A stretch of DNA of 64,000 bases from Sipunculus nudus (Eukaryota; Annelida; Sipuncula; Golfingiida; Sipunculidae): contig CM049314.1 of NCBI GenBank assembly GCA_026874595.1, positions 23,823,729 through 23,887,728 of the forward strand, written 5' to 3'. Position 1 is the stretch's first letter, and every line of letters starts with the position of its first letter. The notes below the pieces were generated by a model. That model saw only the letters and a program-made list of their open reading frames with translations, was not told the DNA's origin and made no database searches. This document shows positions 55,190 through 64,000 of this stretch, piece by piece. Position numbers and translations under genes: made by a program.

Positions 55190-58100
55190 GACCCTGAAAA
55201 ATTTAACCATTAGACATAGTGTTCTTAGTTCTGAAGAAGACATGATATGATCCTTCTGAGGCATGATATAACCATCCTTTTTCTGAAGGAGACATGATAT
55301 GCTCTGACGTAATCATCATATGATCCTCTTGTCACTGATCAGAAGGGGACATTAATCATTCAACTTGACTCTGAAGGGGACATGATATAACCTTCATGAC
55401 ACTGAAGGGAACATTATTCATTCCACTGGACTCTTAAGGGGACATGATATTACCTTCATGACATTAAAAGGGACACTATTTATTCCACTGGACGCTGAAG
55501 GGGACATGATATTACCTTCATGACACTGAAGGAAACAATATTCATTCACTGGACTCTTCAGGGGACACGACATGACCCTTCTGACACTGATTTGGACATT
55601 ATTTTTTCCACTGGACTCTGGAGGAGACATGATATGACCCTCCAGACAATGAAGTGAACATTATTTATTCCACTGGACGCTGAAGAGGACATGATATTAC
55701 CTTCATGACACTGAAGGGAACATTATTCATTCCACTGGACTCTTAAGGGGACATGATTATGATATTACCTTCATGAGATTGAAGGGGACATTATTTATTC
55801 CACTGGACTCTGAAGGGGACATGATATGATCCTCCTAACACTGATGGGGGATATTATTTATTCCACTTTACTCCGAAGGGGACATGATATTCCACCGTAC
55901 TCTGAAGGGGACATGATATGACCCTCCTGACAATGAAGTGAACATTATTTATTCCACTGGACACCATTGGGGACATAATATGACCTTTATGACACTGAAG
56001 GGAACATTATTCATTCCACTGGACTCTTAAGGGGACATGATATCACCTTCATGATATTAAAGGGGACATCATTTATTCCACTGGACGCTGAAGGGGACAT
56101 GATTATGATATTACCTTCATGAGATTGAAGAGGACATTATTTATTCCACTGAACTCTGAAAGGGTCCACCGTACTCTGAAGGGGACATGATATGACCCTC
56201 CTGACAATGAAGTGAACATTATTTATTCCACTGGACACCATTGGGGACATGATATGACCTTTATGACACTGAAGGGAACATTATTCATTCCACTGGACTC
56301 TTAAGGGGACATGATGTCACCTTCATGACATTAAAGGGGACATCATTTATTCCACTGGACTCTTAAGGGGACACGATACCACCTTCATGACATTAAAGGG
56401 GACATTATTTATTCCACTGAACCCTGTAAGGGACATGATATGACCTTCCAGTCTCTGAAGGGAACATTATTTATTCCACTGGGCTCCAAATTTGACATGA
56501 TTTTACCTTCATGACATTGAAGGGGACATTATCTATTCCACTGGACTCTGGAGGAGACATGATATGACTCCCCTGACAATGAAGTGAATATTATTTATTC
56601 CACTGGACTATGACGGGGACATTTTAGAAAGAAGCATGATATAACCTTCCTTATTCTGATTCAATCACCATATAATCCTCATGATATTGAACAGAAGGGT
56701 ATATTAATTATACCGGCGGACTCTGGAGGAGACATGAATTGACCCTCCTGACAATGAAGTGAACATTATTTATTCCACTGACCTCTAAAGGGGAGATGAT
56801 ATTGCCTTAATGACAATGATGGGAACATTATTTATTCCACTGGACTCTGGAGGAGACATTATATGAACCCCCCCCCCCCCCCCCCCCCCCGGACAATGAA
56901 GTGTTTTCCACTGGACTATGACTGGGACATTTTAGAAAGAAGCATGACAAAACCCTCCCCCGGACAATGAAGTGTTTTCCACTGGACTATGACTGGGACA
57001 TTTTAGAAAGAAGCATGACAAAACCCTCCTTATCCTGATTGAATTACCATATAATCCTAATGATATTGAACAGAAGGGTAAATTATTTATTCCAGTGGAC
57101 TCTGGAGGAGACATGAATTGACTCTCCTGACACAGATGGGGATATTATTTATTCCACTGGACTCTGGAGGAGACATTATATAACCCCCCCCCCCCCTGAC
57201 AATGGAGTGAACATTATTTTTTCCACTGGACTATGACTGGGACATTTTAGAAAGAAGCATGACAAAACCCTCCTTATCCTGATTGAATTACCATATAATC
57301 CTAATGATATTGAACAGAAGGGTAAATTATTTATTCCAGTGGACTCTGGAGGAGACATGAATTGACTCTCCTGACACAGATAGGGATATTATTTATTCCA
57401 GTGGACTCTGGAGGAGACATTAATTGACCCTTCTGACAATGAAGTGAACATTATTTATTCCACTGGCCTCTTAGGGGGAGATGATATTGCCTTAATGACG
57501 GTGATGGGGACATTACTTATTCCACTGGACTGTGGAGGAGACATGAATTGACCCTCCTGACAATGATGGGGATTTTATTTATTCCACTGAACTCTGAAAG
57601 GGACATGATATGACCCTCCAGTCTCTGAAGGGAACATTATTTATTCCACTGGGCTCTAAATTTTACATGATTTTACCTTCATGACATTGAAGGGGAGATT
57701 ATCTATTCCACTGGAGTCTGAAGGTGACATGATATGACTCTGGCACTGACAGGGATATTATTTGTTCCACTGGACTCTGGAGGAGACATGATATGACCGT
57801 CCTTACAATTAAAGGGACAAGATTCATTTTACCTTTTCTGGGTACATCATTGCATTTTTCACAACACTGAAAGTGACATTATTTATTCCACTGGACTCTG
57901 ATGGAGATATAATAAGACCCTCCAAACTCTGTAGGGGACATTATTTATTTCCCTGGTCTCTGAAGGGGACATTATATGACCCTCCTGACACTAATGGGGA
58001 TATTATTTATTCCACTGGATTAAGAAGAAAATGACATCATATGACCTTTCAGACACTCAATGGGACAAGAATCACTGAACAGTTTCTGGGTGCATCCAGC

Positions 58101-58515
58101 CATTGTCATGATATGACCCTCCTGACACTGAAAGTGGCTCTTTTATTCCACTGGACTCTGATAAGGACTTGATATTATAACTACACCATATTGCTATAGC
58201 ACTCTTTTCACCCAGAGTAATAAAAAGTGCTTTACAGTGTACATTTTATGTAAAATAATAAACATTAATCATATATATATAGCTGTTTTCAAAATACAAA
58301 CTACACAACGACTAAATTTTATGCAGTAAAAACTAATTAACTAATGAACTAATGATATGACCCACCTGACTCTGAAGGGAACATTATTTATTCCACTGGA
58401 TTCTGGGAGAGACATAATACGACCCTCATAACACTGAAGGAACACAATTTATTCAACTGGACTTAGAAGGGGGCATGATATGATCTTCCTGACACTGAAC
58501 GGGACACGATTCACT
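55190..58515 (+). repeat. Minisatellite, about 63-bp unit, ~50 copies
   Basis: Head-to-tail units of the type gacatgatatgaccctcc, tgacactgaagggg, acattatttattccactg, gactctgaaggg. Length is about 62-63 bp with frequent variants. A longer-period duplication of about 244 bp is visible at 57025-57150 and 57269-57395. Poly(C) runs occur at 56867-56891 and 57186-57197. The array is interrupted at about 58165-58345 by unrelated AT-rich sequence containing cacccagagtaataaaaagt. It lies in a CARD-gene intron. Confidence 0.93.
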
Positions 58516-58519
58516 GTAC

Positions 58520-58850
58520 AGGTTCTGGGTGCATAAATCATTTTAGAACACAGGGGAAACAGGGTTCCACTGCTCTTGAGTAAATCTCTCCATTTATCAT
58601 GAATTAACAGTTACTATAATGACATATTTATGTTAAGTCTGTGAGTGTCAAACTCTCTAGGAATCACAGCTGGGCATTTCCCCAATTTGAAGAATAAAGT
58701 TAAAAAATAATTTGATGTTTCATATTGAGAAAAGTTTGAAGTATCCTAGATATAATAAATAAATGTGTTTTCTCTCTAAAATCTTTCACTGTCCCACAGT
58801 ATATGTGACATGAGTGTAAACTGCTATTTTTGGCCCATAAAAAGCACAAA
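58520..58850. other. Intron, no feature seen
   Basis: AT-rich spacer between minisatellite and the next element. Confidence 0.4.
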
Positions 58851-58854
58851 TGGA

Positions 58855-61199
58855 CCATTTTCACAAAAAATGACAAATAACGGTAAGGACATTTTCAAAA
58901 TTTTTTTTATCAGGAATTACAATATTTTTACACAGAAATAAAATATATGTCCTCACAAAATGTGTGTAGAAACAGCAAAGCTAGATTAGAAAATTCAACA
59001 GAAATGATACAAAAAATATTTTGTCCATTTTGCCGTTATGACAATAACGGTAAAGACATGAAGTTTATATTTATACCATTAAAAAGATGTAGACAATATT
59101 TAAATTTATTAAAAGTCAATCATAAGTCAGGATAACATAATATTTTTTCAGTTAAAGATAATTCACTAACACAAAATTAATCATGAGCTGAATAACAATA
59201 TAAATTGTTTGGAATAATTAACCTTGACGTCTTAACCGTTATCAGTGGAAGTCTTTACCATTATCTCATGAACAAGACAAGTTTCAGTGTCAGCAACCTT
59301 GTAGCTGTTACATATATCCAGCTTGTTTTACTGAATTTCAAAAACCAAACAAAGTAAAATAGATCACCCATGGTTGTTACTCATATACAGTTTTCTCAAT
59401 GTTGAAATAACATAAGTACCTGCTCTCATTGTTTTAACATAATATATTTAAAACATTCAAATTACACAAACCTAGTCTGAATGCTATTATATAAAACTTA
59501 TTACATCTTAAATGAACATTAGTTTGTGTAAAATCTTTACTTTATTCTACTGGAAGTGGAATATTTTTTTCAATTTTTAGCTCAGCTGATTTTAGCATGC
59601 TGACCATAGTGATAGGTCTTTGTCTGTTTTTCGGTTATCCAGCTGTCCCATGCTTGAGAGACATAAAGGTCCGGGTAATTCTCCTTGGAAACACCCAAAA
59701 TAAGGAAACCGTGACATATATAATGCTGTCTAAATAGCAAAAACATGTTTTGAGCACTGTGGAAGTCAACCTTTTCTGAGGATGTGAAGCCGTTGAACAA
59801 AAATTTTCCATTGGACAAATGGCTCCAGTTCTTCAAAATTATTACCATATATTGTAATAAAATATGGTCTGCTCACTGATAATAGAGAGTTGATGAGCTG
59901 AGTAAAATATGTGGTTTTACCTATACTTTTTCTGTTATTCTAATTGAATTTTTCTTATATTTTTTAGACTGCTAAAGTGAAGCAAATTAAAGCAAATTGT
60001 GCCAGTTTCTCAGCAGTGATTTCAAGTGTTCCCCCCAAAAAATGTTATATGCCTATTGATTATATAGATATTCTGAATATAGATATAGATAGTCTGAATT
60101 GACATTCTTACTTGTTAATTCAGACAAGTAAATATTTGGTTTTACCAAAGGAATCATGGCATTTTCCCCCCAAAAAAACTCTCCTTTGTAAGCTTGATGT
60201 GAAGGGCTAAAACAATAAACAGTTTACAACTTCATGAGGAAATATGTCATATGACCTCTAACAGATGCATGGTATGTTTGATTATTTGGTGTTCCTTTTT
60301 TAAGTAGAGGCATATTCTTGTATTATCAAATAAAATATATTTAATTTCTTTCTCTCTAAATAAACTGACACATAATATTATTATACAGGAAATACTGTGG
60401 CAAGGTTACAGCAATAAATTGTACATATTGTGAGCTCAAGCTCCGGGTCTTTGTCACACCAGTCTTTACCGTTAATACATATTCATAATGGTAAAGACAG
60501 ATCAAGATAACGGTAAAGACACAAATATGGCCTTTAGGATATGGTTATGTACAACAGCTTGAAAAGTAGTTCTCCAACACAGCCTAAACACTATGCATAT
60601 TCAACAGTGACAGATCCTGTCATTTAACTCCTGATGATTCCATGTCTATCAATGATAACGGTAAAGACATCAAATTGTTGTGACACCCACTAACACTGTG
60701 GTTTGAAACCAACTTTTACAGTATAAAAAACACTAGCAGGGTCCTGCTTGTGGTCAGTATACCTGCCTCATGTGCTGATCAAATCTCATAATTAGCATAA
60801 TATGATAACGGTAAAGACAAGCACATGTATAATTTATGGTCACACAAAAAAGGACTTCCCATTTACATGTATTTTGTAATACCATAATTATGACATATTT
60901 CAGCACCAATTCAAGTGATATACTTAAATAACAGATGTAGTCCCAGGTGGCTTCTTTACTAAAAGTAATTATTTTCTATCTTTCAAATTGTTGTGTTCAA
61001 TTTTGGACATATAACGGTATGGACATTTATGTTACTAATGATTTCAAAAATCTTTAAAAAAATGTAAATATATACCTATTTAATTTTTTTTAGTTTCCGC
61101 ATTTTAGTTTATACATGACAGAATACCAAAATTGAAGTATAATAGGTTTTAAAATGATGGACATTTCTTTACCGTTATTTGTCACATTTTGTGAAAATG
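58855..61199. mobile_element. 2.35-kb non-autonomous element with ATAACGGTAAAGACAT iterons
   Basis: Inverted ends of about 45 bp: left ccattttcac then tgacaaataacggtaaggac; right (reverse complement) gcattttcac then tgacaaataacggtaaag. Inside, the motif recurs at about 58876, 59043, 59226(-), 59251(-), 60462(-), 60484, 60506, 60653, 60804, 61011 and 61164(-). No transposase frame. A left-end fragment of the tagctcagctga family lies within it at about 59573-59640. Confidence 0.75.
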
Positions 61200-61365
61200 C
61201 CCCAAATATATCCTGATTAATTTTCCTGTTATTGAAATATTTTAAAGGCTTGCATACTGCAGACATAATATGAAAATATTACTTTACATTGTGCAATGGT
61301 TGATATTCCTTCTCTTTTTTTAAATTTTTATTAACCCTCTTCTAATCATGAGGATCAATGAAGAT

Positions 61366-63396
61366 GTAACGCAAGTCACAAAAAAAAGGTGAAATTTCTC
61401 TCTATACTTTCTAAAAATTGCAAAATGAGGAGGCTGGTTAAAAGTTTTTTTTAATATTTTTTGGTGAAGGTAACCGCCTCAATATTTTAATGCTGACTTA
61501 TCTAATTCTTAACCTAAGTATTTACATCTGCAGAGCTTCCATTTCCATTTGGGACTACTTGACAGGGCGGTAGCACTCGCTTCCTATCATTTTTTTTTTT
61601 TTATCCTGGTACCCAGACCAGGCGTCTACCGCACCTGTGGGTCCTGGATATTTAATCACCTCATTGGAGGGTCATAACATTGAGAAACCCCCCAAAGACA
61701 CACTCGTATGTGAGTGATACACAGCTGTGGGGAAAAGCCTTCCCATTAAGCCTGCAGAGCGCTCACCCTTGGAGGGGGCGACCATGAAAAACCTCAAGAT
61801 TTGAACCCACAATCTTTCGGCTTTGAGTCCTGTGCTCTAACCCTGAGGCACAGAAACTGGTGGCTTGTTAAAAGTTTCCTCCTGACTTTTAAATCTCACT
61901 TGATGGTACCAACCATTCAAATGTCACAGCTCCTTTTGGTGTGATACAGCACACTAAATACTGTTAACACGTGTCACATGTAAGGCGAGTCACAGAGGAT
62001 GGGGCAACGTTACACAAGTCACGCTAAAATTAAGCTGGTTCATTACGGTGTGAGCTATCATTTTCATTCTAAAATAAGTTCCTGTAATAGATATATGAAA
62101 GAGAACAACAGCTTGGTCCAGTGTGTTAATTTGAAGTATAAGGTGAAGATTTTGTAATAACCAAGGTACATTTCAGAATCCTGTGATGCCACACCGCAGA
62201 TGCTACTAGTACATTTGATCAAATCCTACACTGTATCTCAGTAGGGGATTAGTGCTGCCCCTTGATTATGATGAAACTGTTTATCCTGGGGAGGTTAAAC
62301 ATATTGAGTCTGATTAATTCCAAATGTCTGTGATGGTGCCATCTGATTAAAACTATTATGGCAAACAAATCTAGATGACATCTTTTATTTAAAACAAAAA
62401 CCAATAAAGCCTTTATGACCACCATTCACTGTCAATAACAATGGCCACTTCAACTTTGAGGATTTTTAAATGTATCCAGTTGCAACACCAGTTTTTACAA
62501 TAAGAACAAATTATATTGCTTGGCAGGGAGCCTTTCTTCATTTTTTAAAATAGTGCAATACGTAACATGTATTTGTATTAATTTGTGTAAAATAACATTA
62601 TTTTCTATTCGTTTGACCAGTAAAATTGTCTTTTAGTACCCTTTGTACACCATTTAACATTATTTCACATGTAATGATTGCTGATATCTCATAATATTTT
62701 CTCCAAACAAATTCACAAGTGATTTGTCAATTAATAAATCAGTGATGATGACATGATAATGAAATGTCTAAAATGGTGTTCTCACTGCATCTATTTCCAA
62801 TTTCTTTAACTGAGTCAGCACTAACTTTGTAAGTTACTCTAAGCAAGAATTTTGAGAAAAGCAGGTGTGATATTGGTAAGGAAAGTTTGAATTACCACTT
62901 ACAGCTTGATAAATCAGTGTTACAAACCATGTTTAATTGTTGACAATAATCATTGTTTTCATTTTTACAAAAGTTCACCTGGTTAGCTTCATAAAAAAGT
63001 TTGGTTCCTTTAGGAGTTGAATTTTAAAACTGTAAATATAGAAAGGACACTCTGTAAGGCGAGTCACGGTAACACGAGTCACACACATTATGAAAGTTTT
63101 CTTTAAAATTAAGCAAACAGCTGATTACAATCTTATATGTTCCTCCACCTTGATATGTGACAAAATCAACAAGACATCTTTTTTTATTGTTCATAATCTG
63201 AGGAGAAAATGAAAAAGAAATGATGTAGAGATTACAGTCATACTCATAATAATGTCCCTAAACTGTAACATGAGTCAAACTTTTAGCTGTTTATGTTTAA
63301 GTAATATGTTTTATCGATTATTTACTTAAATGAATTACACTTAAGTTATATAGCACAATGAACATGGGGAACCAAGTAAAAATGTAACGTGAGTCA
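61366..63396 (+). repeat. Cluster of GTAACRCGAGTCAC motifs
   Basis: Motif copies at about 61366, 61961, 61980, 62009, 63054, 63069, 63265 and 63383, all on the plus strand, with variants gtaacgcaagtcac, gtaaggcgagtcac and gtaacgtgagtcac. No terminal inverted repeats recognised. A SINE is inserted inside. Otherwise AT-rich and non-coding. Confidence 0.65.
61590..61860 (-). mobile_element. tRNA-derived SINE
   Basis: On the minus strand a tRNA-like head shows an A-box-like ggttagagcacagg and a B-box-like gggttcaaatc (61798-61808 on plus). A body of about 190 bp follows (ggtagacgcctggtctggg near the 3' end), ending gataaaaaaaaaaaaa, the poly(A) at 61590-61602. The total of about 270 bp fits a SINE. 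Target duplications were not convincingly found. Confidence 0.82.
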
Positions 63397-63399
63397 CGG

Positions 63400-64000
63400 T
63401 GGAAAAGCCCAGTTTATGATCCCAGATCATGTCCACACAGGTAGACTTCACCCTTTTTCCATGGCAATGCACCCAGGTAATGTTAGAAAAATAATTGTGT
63501 TGCAGCTTTGTGTACTGTGGCAGTAAGCCACCTTTGGTGGTGCCACTGGCTCGAGAAAATCATATCAGTCATATTAAATCAGTAAGACAAAGCTGCAGGC
63601 ATCATCAGATACTACAAAATAAATATTTTTATAAACTACATTTTAAAATAAACATTAAATCATGAAATTATGCGATCAGCATAACAGCTGCCATGAAAGT
63701 GCCATTAAAAAAAAATATTCTTATACTCTTTCAATTTTCTTCCTCCTGAGATATTATTACCCATAATTTAAAAGCAAAAACTAAAGTATCCATATTCACT
63801 CAATTATATGGGGGGAAAGTAGAAAAGACCACCTTTGATCATGGAGAGCAGTTCATCACAGGTGGTGCCACCTTCACATGATGATCAAATATTACTCTAT
63901 TTTGCCTATATAGCTGCAGGGAATTTTTAGATATATGTATTTGGTAACAGGATTTGGATGGACACATACTTGAAGATACTGGTCCAGACCTTCACGCCAG
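63400..64000. repeat. Two further GGTGGTGCCAC cores at the right edge
   Basis: ctttggtggtgccactgg at about 63533 and cacaggtggtgccacctt at about 63859 are spaced about 326 bp, the same period as the module at 38640-40180. The module probably continues beyond the window. Confidence 0.55.

Larger units (their letters stand above)
40594..64000 (+). other. placeholder-free note: see CARD gene entry
   Basis: This entry only records that the CARD gene is open to the right; its coding exons are given separately and no boundary beyond the window is claimed. Confidence 0.05.

Noticed and set aside
55190-58515. Regular 63-bp spacing that might suggest a CRISPR-like array
   Set aside because: Units are wholly tandem with no unique spacers, in an animal intron; it is a minisatellite.
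59573-59905. Possible complete short copy of the tagctcagctga TIR element
   Set aside because: The left end is clear, but the proposed right end (gatgagctgag) matches over too few bases to call a full element.
61427-61875. Repeated ggctggttaaaagtt / ggcttgttaaaagttt on either side of the SINE as a target duplication
   Set aside because: One copy lies about 160 bp from the poly(A) end, so it cannot be the SINE's direct target duplication.
40594-64000. A separate listing for the CARD gene running past the right edge
   Set aside because: The feature list contains one low-confidence note (0.05) with an end beyond the window; it should be ignored in favour of the 40594-53904 entry, because no boundary outside the window can be supported.

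Overview
This window is animal nuclear DNA, most likely from a bivalve mollusc. It is AT-rich, its genes are split into short exons by long introns, and the introns are packed with mollusc-style interspersed and tandem repeats. No bacterial features are present. Species was not determined.

Two host genes are visible. (1) PCID2, a PCI-domain TREX-2/mRNA-export protein, lies on the minus strand. Nine in-phase coding exons run from the start codon at 19135 down to 3656, giving about 228 codons, a little over half of the usual ~400. The 3' part lies beyond the left edge. (2) A CARD-containing, probably NLR-type (CARD plus NACHT) innate-immunity gene lies on the plus strand. Exons at 40594-40762, 46914-47066, 51632-51707 (tentative) and 53699-53904 join in phase over 199 codons. 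Its NACHT ATPase exon is expected beyond the right edge. The two genes are divergent and separated by about 20 kb.

Layout. 1-3345: degenerate tandem repeats, a broken Penelope-like GIY-YIG fragment, and a 280-bp tandem array built round the palindrome AGGTGGCGCCACCT and ending in a hairpin. 3656-19135: PCID2, with introns holding a 743-bp element with 9-bp target duplications, a decayed hAT transposon (13614-15862) and a second copy of the 743-bp element split by a 545-bp insertion. 19140-20957: a 1.8-kb inverted-repeat transposon inserted exactly at the PCID2 start codon. 20966-37500: intergenic, with microsatellites, a 3.5-kb TIR element (25242-28725) and a decayed LINE (about 31000-34917). 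38617-42362: a 3.7-kb imperfect palindrome with the first coding CARD exon in its loop. 42790-53620: the second gene's introns with many repeat modules. 53953-64000: a 0.65-kb element, a 3.3-kb minisatellite of about 63-bp units, two regions rich in short iterated motifs, and a tRNA-derived SINE.

The strongest observations are the insertion that duplicated the PCID2 start-codon context, the CARD exon enclosed in a large inverted repeat, and several element families carrying iterated short motifs or a conserved palindromic core. All calls come from reading the sequence; no database search was run.
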